A stretch of 42,628 nt of DNA, from the NCBI GenBank assembly GCA_021299835.1, contig JAJTER010000045.1, forward strand, positions 1-42,628, written 5' to 3'. Each line of letters starts with the position of its first letter. Within the stretch, counting starts at the first letter, position 1. Shown piece after piece: positions 1-7,820 of the stretch. A program made the translations under genes and the position numbers. This DNA is from Saprospiraceae bacterium (lineage in GTDB: Bacteria > Bacteroidota > Bacteroidia > Chitinophagales > Saprospiraceae). The notes under the pieces are model-generated. The model was not told the origin of the DNA. It saw nothing but the letters and a program-made list of their open reading frames with translations, and ran no database searches.

Positions 1-204
1 GACCAAATAGCATTAGTTATTAAAGAAATGTTCCTAAATAAAACAAAAATCAGGAAGAATGAAAAATTAATTCATGACTATGCTATGGAGCACCATACCT
101 GGGATAATAGAATTTTTTCTACTAATAATCGGTGCAAAGAACGGATCAAACCTAAAATAAATATAATCATATTTATATTTATTTATCAATTTTCTAAAAA
201 ATAA
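1..204 (+). pseudogene. C-terminal fragment of a GT4-type glycosyltransferase (enters from the left edge)
   Basis: The plus-strand frame beginning at base 1 is open to a TAA at 202-204. Its first ~38 residues look like the C-terminal end of a GT4 glycosyltransferase: a DQIALVIKEM helix, a charged NKTKIRKNEKL stretch, then YAMEHHTWDNRI, matching the usual ending of helix, basic linker and aromatic-x-W-D. After about base 114 the frame turns into low-complexity Ile/Phe/Lys sequence. That part is simply the antisense of the glycosyltransferase gene on the other strand, so the true homology stops there. The start lies outside the window. It could be the tail of an intact upstream gene, but the head-on overlap with 67-438 suggests a rearranged or chimeric join. 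The call rests on pattern similarity of a short segment. Confidence 0.5.
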
Positions 205-438
205 AGAAAAACCTATTATTTGAATTATTTTACCTAGTGGATTGACTTTAAAACCACTATCAAATGTATAATAGACACTTGGCATAACATGCGGTAAACA
301 ATTCTTAAAAAAAAGACCTTGCAAATCAATTTTATCGTTGTTCTTTAATGCTTTAATAACGCCCGATGTATGCGATCCAATGGCACCTTTTTGATTTGCA
401 TTTAATCCTCCTACATATAGTATTTTAATCTTACTCAT
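67..438 (-). CDS. truncated GT4-type glycosyltransferase, N-terminal part
   Basis: The start at 438 is chosen because its ATG overlaps the stop of the upstream Wzz-like gene as ATGA and gives the typical opening MSKIKILYVGGLNANQKGAIGSH. This resembles the N-terminal Rossmann domain of GT4 enzymes, with a first beta strand, a glycine-rich turn and then SHTSGVIKAL. A later YDYIYFRFDPFF strand also fits the fold. Only 123 codons are present, against about 350-400 for the family. The last ~12 residues (from base 105 leftwards) do not look like a glycosyltransferase and are antisense to a plausible GT4 C-terminus on the plus strand. The acceptor-domain remainder and the entire nucleotide-sugar-binding domain are missing. 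It is the last gene of the export end of the polysaccharide operon. A real inversion or an assembly chimera would both explain it. Confidence 0.6.
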   Translation of the reverse strand: MSKIKILYVGGLNANQKGAIGSHTSGVIKALKNNDKIDLQGLFFKNCLPHVMPSVYYTFDSGFKVNPLGKIIQIIGFSLFFRKLINKYKYDYIYFRFDPFFAPIISRKNSIIPGMVLHSIVMN

Positions 439-1460
439 CCCCGTACCCCAAAATAAATTACTCCAATCAAAAAACCCAAAACAAACATGGCCAAAAACCA
501 CCTCATTGCCGGGTGAATTTCTTTGATTAGAGGATATTCAACCCCTTCAATGATGGTAAAAAGGGGCGTTTGTTGCCGAAGTTCACTCCTGACAATCTCG
601 AGACTGGCAATAGATTCTGAATATAATTTACCAATCAATTCACCTTCATTATTGAGTAATTGCCCCTCCACCATGGTGGCGCTGTAAGCTGGATTCAAAT
701 CAATAGATTGTACAGACTGATTTGCAATACGCTTTGACTTATTAATCAACAACCTAAGTAAACTATCTTTGCGCTGTTCAATCTGGTTAATGTTATTTTT
801 AATTTCCTTCGTTTTCCCCTCTACATAAAATTGTAACGTATATTGTAACAATGCTTCAGTAAAATACTTTGCAAATTCTTCGTTTTCGAATTTTCCCGAA
901 AATTGAGTGAAATTTGTTCCATCTTCCGCAGGTTTGACTGATAAAAGGGGTTTTATTCTGTCCGCTAAGCCCCTTAATATACTCACTTGCTCTTTATTTA
1001 ATTCCTCATAAGGAACTGAATTCAAGGGAAAACCTTGTATTTTTTCTCCTTCTAAAGCTAAAAATTTTGACGCAAAAGATATTGATTCATTACTTTGATA
1101 AGGTAATAACAAAGTTTCACGAATCATTTTTCCATGTGTCAACAATCCTAAAAAGTTTTGAACAGTGTAAAGTCCATTTTCGTTATTATCTTTTTGGCCT
1201 AATCCTAATTGCTGCGCAATAATATTATTCTGACTAGGTTGTTGGTTCCCAGAACTTAAGATGAACAAAATATTAGCTGCAAAATAGGAAGGTAGTTGTT
1301 TAGCATAGAACCACCCCATTGAACCTGAAAGGAAGGCAAAAACCAGTATATAGATCCAATATCGTTTTACCTGATTAAATTTAATCCGTAATTTCTCCCT
1401 ATATTCAGGAATACTTATTTCCCCCGGATAAAAATCGTCGTCCTTTGTTTTATTAGTCAT
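435..1460 (-). CDS. Wzz-like polysaccharide chain-length determinant protein
   Basis: This 341-residue inner-membrane protein has the co-polymerase layout. A short cytoplasmic N-terminus leads to a first membrane helix at about 34-53 (YWIYILVFAFLSGSMGWFYA). A long periplasmic domain with a charged helical segment near 215-245 follows, then a second membrane helix at about 320-338 just before the C-terminus. Such proteins set polymer length together with a Wzy polymerase and contact the outer-membrane exporter. No Walker A or B motif or tyrosine-rich tail follows the second helix, so there is no fused BY-kinase, and none is encoded in the window. It lies 2 bp after the Wza-like exporter gene and overlaps the next glycosyltransferase by 4 bp, so it is translationally coupled. 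Confidence 0.75.
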   Translation of the reverse strand: MTNKTKDDDFYPGEISIPEYREKLRIKFNQVKRYWIYILVFAFLSGSMGWFYAKQLPSYFAANILFILSSGNQQPSQNNIIAQQLGLGQKDNNENGLYTVQNFLGLLTHGKMIRETLLLPYQSNESISFASKFLALEGEKIQGFPLNSVPYEELNKEQVSILRGLADRIKPLLSVKPAEDGTNFTQFSGKFENEEFAKYFTEALLQYTLQFYVEGKTKEIKNNINQIEQRKDSLLRLLINKSKRIANQSVQSIDLNPAYSATMVEGQLLNNEGELIGKLYSESIASLEIVRSELRQQTPLFTIIEGVEYPLIKEIHPAMRWFLAMFVLGFLIGVIYFGVRG

Positions 1461-1462
1461 TT

Positions 1463-4120
1463 TTATTTTAATAATTGAACAATTCCTAAGATAAAAGTAG
1501 AAATACCAGCAATAGTGGAGGATGCTAAAGTTAGGTCTGTGATATTGAATTTCCGACTTCCATCAGATGGTGGCGTTTTAGGTACAACAACAAAAGCCCC
1601 TGGTTCAACACGTGGAAACTTATTAATAAAACCTAAAACCTTGGAAGTTGATTTGGCACTACCATCAGGAAAAATAACAAATGTTTTTTTTCTCATCGCA
1701 TCCTCTTTAAACCCTCCAGCTTGTTTAATAAAATAATTTGCTCTTTTTCCTGATTCAAAAGCGAGTCCAACCGGATTAAAAACCTCACCTTCTACTATAA
1801 TTAAATTACTTTGCCTTGGAATAACTAAAATATCCTCCGGTTCTAAAAAAACATCATCTCTTGAGCCTGGATTTTTCAACGCAGCTAATAAATCTATGGC
1901 AATTTCCATAAATTCCCTTTTTTCTAAACTGAGCTGAGATAAGGTATCCAAACCAAAATCCTCAGAAGTTTTTTCCACCTCTATATTATCAAACAAAAAA
2001 TCACCCTGAAACTTTCTTATTAATTTTGCTCCTTTTAAATTTGCTTCAGGCAAACTTCCACCAGCTCTAAAAAATAAACTACTTATCCTTTCATCCTTTT
2101 TTTGTAACGCATATTTGCCTGGAAATAGCAATTGCCCTTTAATTTCAACAAAAGTTTGAGTCTGAAGCAATGGATTTTTCCTGATGGTAATGATATCAAA
2201 TGGTTTCAATAAAATTTCATTCTCCATTTTATTTAATGATGACGACGGAATTTCTACGATAACACTTTCAGATAATTCAGCTTTTTTATTAAATGGATCA
2301 ATTCCATCTTTCCTCCTTGTTATTTCAATATTCATTTGAGTTGCTCCCTCTGTATATCCCTTACCAAGTAAAATAAGATCCTGTAAACTTAAATTATCTG
2401 CATAAGGAAAAACACCAGGCTCTTTTATTTCTCCATAAATGGTAACAAATTTAGGAACACTAAGGTCTTTTTCTGATTTAATTATAACTTTATCATTAGC
2501 CTCCAGAATATATTCACCCATTTTAATATCATTTAAATCAAATGATATTATGCTGTAAGATTGATTTTTATTTAACCGGTAAATTATAATTTTTTCCATA
2601 AATGCCCCATTTTTCAAACCACCCGCCAAAAAAATTAAATCCTTAACTTTCATATCCCTTCTCCAAAGAAATTCTCCTTGCTTTTGTACCGAACCCTCTA
2701 CAGTAACTTTCAAAGATTCTTCAAGATCAAATATACTCTTTATAATTAATTCGTCCTGCGGATGAAGGAGAATATCCAGCGTGTCCTTATTTAAAATAGC
2801 ATTCAAATTGATATTTATAGTAAATTTTCTGCCATCTAACCCCGTTCTAAATAGTACAGCTCTGTCCAAATAGGCTTCTGGTAAAAATCCTGATGCTAAG
2901 CTAATTAGACCTGAAATAGTTAAACTATCCCGCCAGGAAAATATGCCAGGTCTGTAAACGGGTCCGTTAATAGTAATACTATTAGACAATCTATTTAGCA
3001 TGGTATCAACCAAATAAATATCTCCTGGATGCGGCTTAAAAACATAAATAATAGAGTCTGGAATATCCATCACAATCTTTTCTCTACCACTATATCTTTC
3101 CAATTTAATACTAGATTTAAAAGCTTCTTCTGATAAGCCACCACCATATTTTAATAAATCTAATAATGTTTCATTTTTATTCAATTCATATTTTAAGGGT
3201 CTCCTGACAGCGCCTTTTAATGTTACCGGCATTTCAGAAAACGGTACTCTTATGATATCACCTGATTCAAGTCTTATATCGTCAGGAAAGATTCCTGTGG
3301 TGAGCAAGGGATATAAATCAATCTTTTTAAATAATTTATTTCCTCGTATAACTTCAATATTCCGAAATGATCCCCTATCATTAGGTCCACCACTTTCATA
3401 TAAGGCATTAAGAGTTGTTGATAAAGAGGAAATGCTGTAAAAGCCTGGCTTAACTACTTCTCCAGTTATAGTCACATTTATAGACCTGATCTCTTTTAAT
3501 ATTAAACTTATACTTGTTGAACCATTTCTAAGTTGAGGATAATATTTAGACATCAGATTTTTAATCTTTTCTCTCGCCTCTAAAATAGTTAAACCTGAAA
3601 CAAAAATCGGTCCAGCATATTTAAGTCTAACCAATCCTTCTGGAGATACTGTTAAATATTCCTGCCTATCCTGAACACCACTTATATCAAGTATCAAATC
3701 ATCTCCGGCACCTAGGATGTAATTTGATGGACTGGGAATTTGTTGCTCTGTATTGAATTTAAATTGATTGTTGCTAAAAATTTCTCTTCCAAATACACTA
3801 TACACTACTTTTTTTATTTCTTTTATGTTTTCTGTCCAATTTTCCGTCACAGAATCAGTTGGTTTATTAGAAAGAACAGTAGGAGCTATTGTCCTATTTT
3901 GCCTAAGTTCTAATATTTTAACCTTTGCCATTTGAACCTCACTGTCGGTTAAACCCTTTATACGAAGTTCTTCCAAAATTTGAGCATCACTGAATCCATT
4001 TTCAATGCTAACAAGAATTACCTTGTCCATTTCAGTCGAGGATATCTGAGCAGAAATAGTCAAACTTAAAGTTAACCCAACAATAATTAATAAAAAATTT
4101 CTACATTGGAATACATTCAT
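1463..4120 (-). CDS. Wza-like polysaccharide export outer-membrane protein with seven SLBB repeats
   Basis: The 885-residue protein starts with a signal peptide (hydrophobic core LLIIVGLTLSLTISA, cleavage likely near residue 24). A Poly_export domain at about 133-208 opens NYILGAGDDLILDISG. Seven successive SLBB-type beta-grasp repeats then run to about residue 850. Each starts with a V-x-G-x-V-x-x-P-G-like strand and ends with a GD-x-I-x-VP-like strand. A hydrophobic segment, TIAGISTFILGIVQLL, closes the protein. It should form the periplasmic and outer-membrane channel for polymer export. E. coli Wza is about 380 residues; long multi-SLBB versions are common in Bacteroidota. The partner Wzz-like gene follows 2 bp downstream. 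A 189-nt gap separates it from the preceding glycosyltransferase gene, so it may have its own promoter. Confidence 0.85.
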   Translation of the reverse strand: MNVFQCRNFLLIIVGLTLSLTISAQISSTEMDKVILVSIENGFSDAQILEELRIKGLTDSEVQMAKVKILELRQNRTIAPTVLSNKPTDSVTENWTENIKEIKKVVYSVFGREIFSNNQFKFNTEQQIPSPSNYILGAGDDLILDISGVQDRQEYLTVSPEGLVRLKYAGPIFVSGLTILEAREKIKNLMSKYYPQLRNGSTSISLILKEIRSINVTITGEVVKPGFYSISSLSTTLNALYESGGPNDRGSFRNIEVIRGNKLFKKIDLYPLLTTGIFPDDIRLESGDIIRVPFSEMPVTLKGAVRRPLKYELNKNETLLDLLKYGGGLSEEAFKSSIKLERYSGREKIVMDIPDSIIYVFKPHPGDIYLVDTMLNRLSNSITINGPVYRPGIFSWRDSLTISGLISLASGFLPEAYLDRAVLFRTGLDGRKFTININLNAILNKDTLDILLHPQDELIIKSIFDLEESLKVTVEGSVQKQGEFLWRRDMKVKDLIFLAGGLKNGAFMEKIIIYRLNKNQSYSIISFDLNDIKMGEYILEANDKVIIKSEKDLSVPKFVTIYGEIKEPGVFPYADNLSLQDLILLGKGYTEGATQMNIEITRRKDGIDPFNKKAELSESVIVEIPSSSLNKMENEILLKPFDIITIRKNPLLQTQTFVEIKGQLLFPGKYALQKKDERISSLFFRAGGSLPEANLKGAKLIRKFQGDFLFDNIEVEKTSEDFGLDTLSQLSLEKREFMEIAIDLLAALKNPGSRDDVFLEPEDILVIPRQSNLIIVEGEVFNPVGLAFESGKRANYFIKQAGGFKEDAMRKKTFVIFPDGSAKSTSKVLGFINKFPRVEPGAFVVVPKTPPSDGSRKFNITDLTLASSTIAGISTFILGIVQLLK

Positions 4121-4309
4121 GGTCAGACTAATTAAATATTAAGTTATTGATTTTATTATAAGGCTTCGCCTTTCATAAGTCGCAATCGATTTATAAAAAT
4201 GCCGATTCAAAATAATAAAAATAAACCATTCAAAATAAATAAGAAGCGCTAAGTTAGCATATTATAACATAAAATATTGTGTTATTTTGCTTAACTAATT
4301 GATTATGCA
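4121..4309. other. AT-rich spacer between the glycosyltransferase operon and the export genes
   Basis: No gene is seen here. The segment has a small perfect hairpin at 4160-4172 (AAGGC, 3-nt loop, GCCTT) and a direct repeat ATTCAAAATAA at 4205-4215 and 4228-4238. On the minus strand that repeat reads TTATTTTGAAT, one mismatch from the Bacteroidota -7 box TAnnTTTG. The two copies are only 15 nt apart as box-to-box spacing, so they do not form a standard -33/-7 pair. A promoter for the wza-like gene in this spacer is plausible but not demonstrated. Confidence 0.3.
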
Positions 4310-5095
4310 TCACAAAAGAAACCGCCGAAAATAACCCAGTATAGGTAGTAGCACACCCAATAATTTGGGGAGGTACCGCCACAATAATTGTCCTGGAAAA
4401 ATTTTTACGTTATTTTCCTGACAAGCCAGCAAGCATTCCTGATTAATTACCCTCAGGTTTTTTAATGAGAATTTACTCTTACCCCCCGACCTCATGAAGA
4501 TAAGCGGTCTATTAAGCAGATAAAATTGCCAGTTACCTCTAATAAAACCTCGTAATAAAAATTCAAAATCTCCCGCTATTTCATAATGCTCCTTGTACAA
4601 TCCAATTTCCAAATATTTCTTTTTTAACAGGAAAAATCCTGGATGCGGAGGCTGAATACCCCATTTAAAATGATTTGGCACCCAAAATTTTGTAGAATAT
4701 TTCCTTATAATTTTATCTCCTGTCTGATGTGGAACATACCAAACGTCACCGAGAACTGCCTCTTTACCCCGTTGAAATAAAGCCATTACCTGATTCAATA
4801 CCTGGTTGTTCGCATAATAATCATCACCATGCAATATTCCAATCACCTGACCCTTCGCCTGAAGAATTCCCTTATTTATTGCTGCATAAATACCCGTATC
4901 AGAACCTCTGATGATTATCCCATTAAAACAATCCGCTGATAATTTTTGTATAGTGCCATCTGTGGAATTTCCGTCCACAATGATATGTTCCACGAATTTA
5001 TATTCTTGATTTTTTACCGCATTCACACAGGCTAAAATGGTTTTTTCACAATTCAATGTCGGCGTTATGATGCTTATCCAGATATTTTCATGCAT
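4310..5095 (-). CDS. GT2-family glycosyltransferase
   Basis: This 261-residue protein has a GT-A nucleotide-binding domain. The first strand is ISIITPTLN at 8-15, the uridine-contacting IIVDGNSTDGT at 38-48, and the metal-binding DXD equivalent is HGDDYY at 89-94. The GIYAAINKGI segment near 68-77 and the HPGFFLLKKKYLEIGLYKEHYEIAGDFEFLLR region match the WcaA/WcaE-like branch. It should transfer one sugar from an NDP-sugar onto the growing lipid-linked repeat unit on the cytoplasmic side of the inner membrane. The C-terminal tail is basic and hydrophobic (YLPKLLGVLLPILGYF), which fits membrane association. It follows the carbamoyltransferase by 7 bp and is the last gene of the packed unit that begins at 12354. 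Donor and linkage cannot be read from sequence. Confidence 0.85.
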   Translation of the reverse strand: MHENIWISIITPTLNCEKTILACVNAVKNQEYKFVEHIIVDGNSTDGTIQKLSADCFNGIIIRGSDTGIYAAINKGILQAKGQVIGILHGDDYYANNQVLNQVMALFQRGKEAVLGDVWYVPHQTGDKIIRKYSTKFWVPNHFKWGIQPPHPGFFLLKKKYLEIGLYKEHYEIAGDFEFLLRGFIRGNWQFYLLNRPLIFMRSGGKSKFSLKNLRVINQECLLACQENNVKIFPGQLLWRYLPKLLGVLLPILGYFRRFLL

Positions 5096-5102
5096 ATTAC
5101 TC

Positions 5103-6803
5103 TTACTTTTTAATTAAAATTTTTCCCATAATTAAATAATCCAGTTGCGTTCGCTGAAAACATCTGATAGCCTCCAGGGGAGAATTTATAATGGGCTCAT
5201 TTTCATTAAATGAGGTATTTAATAGGGCAGGAATTCCCGAAATTTTATAAAATGACCTTATTAGTTGATAGAAAAGATCATTATCTTCTTTTCGAACCGA
5301 TTGAATACGAACACTTTGATCAATATGTAAAAGGGATTCGATTTGATTCAATGCTTTTCCTTCAGGAATTATAACCTGCTCCATGAAAGGTAGAAAATCG
5401 TCACATCCAATAAAATCTTGTTGACAATCTGCTAACACGGAGAGCGCAAAAGGCCGAAATTTTTCTCTGTTTTTTATAACTCCATTCAGCTTATCTCTAA
5501 TGTCCGGAACAGAAGGATTTGCCAGAATCGATCTGTTTCCTAATGCCCTGGGGCCGAATTCTGCGCTACCTTGAAACCAGCCTATGATACCTCCCGACAT
5601 CAATATGTCTGACACTTTTTGAATAATTTCCTCCATACTATGCTCCTGAAAAATCAATTTCTGCTGGATACAAATAGCCTTTATTTCGTCCTCGTCATAA
5701 GAAATTCCCTTAAAAGAATGATAAATGGGTTCTTTTCTCATTCCATTTTCACGCTGGAAATGTACCCATTGTGCCGCACCTAAAGAAAGTCCGGCATCGT
5801 TGGAGGCGCAGGGAATGTATATGTTTCTATAAGGTGTGAACTCTTTAATCTTACCCATGGCTACAGAATTTTGCATGGATCCTCCAGCTAAACAAAGATT
5901 TCTTGTATCACATTTCTCTGCCAAATAATTTAACCTATTCATTAGAATATACTCGAAAACCTTTTGAGTAGATGCCGCAAAATCGGCATTAAAAGAAGAA
6001 GTTTCTTCTCCCAAAATTTTCGGAATCCCCCATTTTGAAGCCCATAATGCTGTATAAAATAGCGGAATCCCCGGATAACCGTTAGCATTATTTTCTTTAA
6101 CCAATGGGTTATCCCATTCAAAGTAGAGGGCATTCAAGGTAAAAGTACCATCCTTTTTAAGTTGAAACATCTTTAATATGTCGTCAAAAAAAACAGGCTT
6201 TCCATACGCTGCCAATCCCATCACCTTATATTCATCGCCAACTTCATGGAAACCTAAATACTGGCTTGCCGCGGTATAAAACAAACCTAAGGAATGAGGA
6301 AAACAGGTATTTCCCATTATTTTAATCTTATTACCCTTTCCAATACCCCACATGGAAGTTGAAAAATCACCCGAACCATCCACTGAATAAATCATTGCCT
6401 CTTCAAAAGGCGAACTATAAAAAGCGGAGGCCAGGTGAGCGCGGTGATGCTCTACAAAGCGAAGTTTATCTGCAAGAAGCCAATCCGGAAAGTGTCGATC
6501 CCATTCCTTTGAAAAACCTCCAAATACCTTCTTAGTTTTTTTAAGGTGATTTGGATGTTGCCATAAAAAAAGTATTTTTCTAAAAAAATTAGACCTAACA
6601 TCCCCGGCCACAGCAATAAAATCTAATTGCTCAAAAGAAATATTAGTACTATTCATGCAAAACAAGACAGATTCCGACGGGAATCCCTCCCAATGCTTGA
6701 CCCGTTTAAATCTTTCTTCCTCAGAACCAGCCAACCATTCGCCCTCTTTTAGTAAAATAGCCGCTGCGTCAGGATGACCAAAGTTAATTCCTAAAATATT
6801 CAT
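5103..6803 (-). CDS. NodU/CmcH-type O-carbamoyltransferase
   Basis: The 566-residue protein matches the two-domain carbamoyltransferase family. The N-terminal Kae1-like ASKHA domain opens MNILGINFGHPDAAAILL, and its metal-binding His cluster is EHHRAHLASAFYSSPF near residue 117. YSVDGSGDFS and LCLAGGSMQNSVAMGK (about 300) are further ASKHA signatures. The YrdC-like C-terminal domain contains GWFQGSAEFGPRALGNRSIL and KNREKFRPFALSVL. Such enzymes use carbamoyl phosphate and ATP to make carbamoyl-adenylate, then carbamoylate a sugar hydroxyl, as NodU does on Nod factors. Inside this operon the natural role is O-carbamoylation of a sugar in the exported polysaccharide. Length is normal for the family. 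The gene is tightly spaced with its neighbours (21 bp and 7 bp). Confidence 0.88.
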   Translation of the reverse strand: MNILGINFGHPDAAAILLKEGEWLAGSEEERFKRVKHWEGFPSESVLFCMNSTNISFEQLDFIAVAGDVRSNFFRKILFLWQHPNHLKKTKKVFGGFSKEWDRHFPDWLLADKLRFVEHHRAHLASAFYSSPFEEAMIYSVDGSGDFSTSMWGIGKGNKIKIMGNTCFPHSLGLFYTAASQYLGFHEVGDEYKVMGLAAYGKPVFFDDILKMFQLKKDGTFTLNALYFEWDNPLVKENNANGYPGIPLFYTALWASKWGIPKILGEETSSFNADFAASTQKVFEYILMNRLNYLAEKCDTRNLCLAGGSMQNSVAMGKIKEFTPYRNIYIPCASNDAGLSLGAAQWVHFQRENGMRKEPIYHSFKGISYDEDEIKAICIQQKLIFQEHSMEEIIQKVSDILMSGGIIGWFQGSAEFGPRALGNRSILANPSVPDIRDKLNGVIKNREKFRPFALSVLADCQQDFIGCDDFLPFMEQVIIPEGKALNQIESLLHIDQSVRIQSVRKEDNDLFYQLIRSFYKISGIPALLNTSFNENEPIINSPLEAIRCFQRTQLDYLIMGKILIKK

Positions 6804-6824
6804 TGTTGTATTGTGAGGATATTA

Positions 6825-7820
6825 TTAAATAGATGAAAACAGGGAATCATGCTTTGCTAAAATAAAATGACTACCGTATTTATGTGTATTATTAAAGCCC
6901 TCATCAATACATAATGCTCTTAATGAGTCATTATGAATGACAGATATCAGACCATCATGTATAGATTCAACGGAAAGTGGATTCACTAATAATGCACCTT
7001 TACCTGCAATTTCAGCCATCGCTCCCCTATTGGAAGTAATTACGGCGCGACCTACCGTTTGAGCTTCAAGAATAGGTAAACCAAAACCTTCTGCCAGGGA
7101 GGCAAATAAAAGAATGTCGCAGGAATGATATAAAGACAAGATCTCATTATCTGTGAGATGGACTACATTTTCAAAATCAATACCAGCATTAATTAACTCA
7201 AGTCTATGGTTTTCAGATAGCTTTCCTACTATTCTTAATAAGCAAGGAATACCTTTAACTGCTTGAATATGATTACTTAAATTTTTATTCCACGCCGTAC
7301 CAAGGTGTAAAATAACTGGGTAATGATGATTAAAATCTTTGGGTGAATAAGTAAAATGCGGTGAAATTAAGCAAGGTATCACCTCTATTTTCTTTGCATT
7401 ACAACCTGTATATCGAATGATTTCATTTTTCGTATGATTAGAAATAGCAATAATTGACTTTGCTTTTAAGACGGGTAAATAAACCCAGAAAAACCAAAGT
7501 ATCAACCAGGATATTCCCTTTTTAGGGTATAGAAACAAGACATCATGAATGGTTATAACCAATGATTTTCCTGGTAATAAAAAGGCTATGAAATAAATAT
7601 CGCCAATGATATGATTCATTTCATGTTTATGGAACCACGCAAAAAAAATTAATTTGAGCCGGGGTATAAATCCCTTACTATACCATGGCATTTCAATCCA
7701 GTCAATTTCCCATTTACCAGATTTTAACAATCCTGCCCTCACCTCATTTAAGGTGTTTTCAATACTGAAATGGAAGCCCTGAATAGGCTTACGAGTGAAG
7801 AAAGCGATTCTTTTGCTCAT
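6825..7820 (-). CDS. GT4-family glycosyltransferase
   Basis: This is a GT-B glycosyltransferase of about 331 residues. Start 7820 (MSKRIAFFTRKPIQG) is preferred over an upstream in-frame ATG at 7898, because the longer form adds a Cys- and His-containing stretch unlike the family and would overlap the preceding gene by 110 bp instead of 32 bp. The C-terminal donor-binding domain is clear: ILHLGTAWNKNL, IVGKLSENHR, VHLTDNEILSLYHSCDILLFASLAEGF, then GLPILEAQTVGRAVITSNRGAMAEIAG. The second Glu of the EX7E-like motif lies in GLPILEAQ. It acts at the cytoplasmic face of the inner membrane on the polysaccharide repeat unit. It overlaps the Wzy-like gene upstream and is followed after 21 bp by the carbamoyltransferase. 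Confidence 0.85.
   Translation of the reverse strand: MSKRIAFFTRKPIQGFHFSIENTLNEVRAGLLKSGKWEIDWIEMPWYSKGFIPRLKLIFFAWFHKHEMNHIIGDIYFIAFLLPGKSLVITIHDVLFLYPKKGISWLILWFFWVYLPVLKAKSIIAISNHTKNEIIRYTGCNAKKIEVIPCLISPHFTYSPKDFNHHYPVILHLGTAWNKNLSNHIQAVKGIPCLLRIVGKLSENHRLELINAGIDFENVVHLTDNEILSLYHSCDILLFASLAEGFGLPILEAQTVGRAVITSNRGAMAEIAGKGALLVNPLSVESIHDGLISVIHNDSLRALCIDEGFNNTHKYGSHFILAKHDSLFSSI

Noticed and set aside
439-501. Longer N-terminus for the left-edge glycosyltransferase (start 501)
   Set aside because: It would overlap the Wzz-like gene by 67 bp and add unrelated residues; the ATGA overlap at 438 fits operon style.
4205-4238. Standard -33/-7 promoter upstream of the exporter
   Set aside because: The two ATTCAAAATAA copies are only 15 nt apart as boxes and each has a mismatch, so the canonical spacing is not met.
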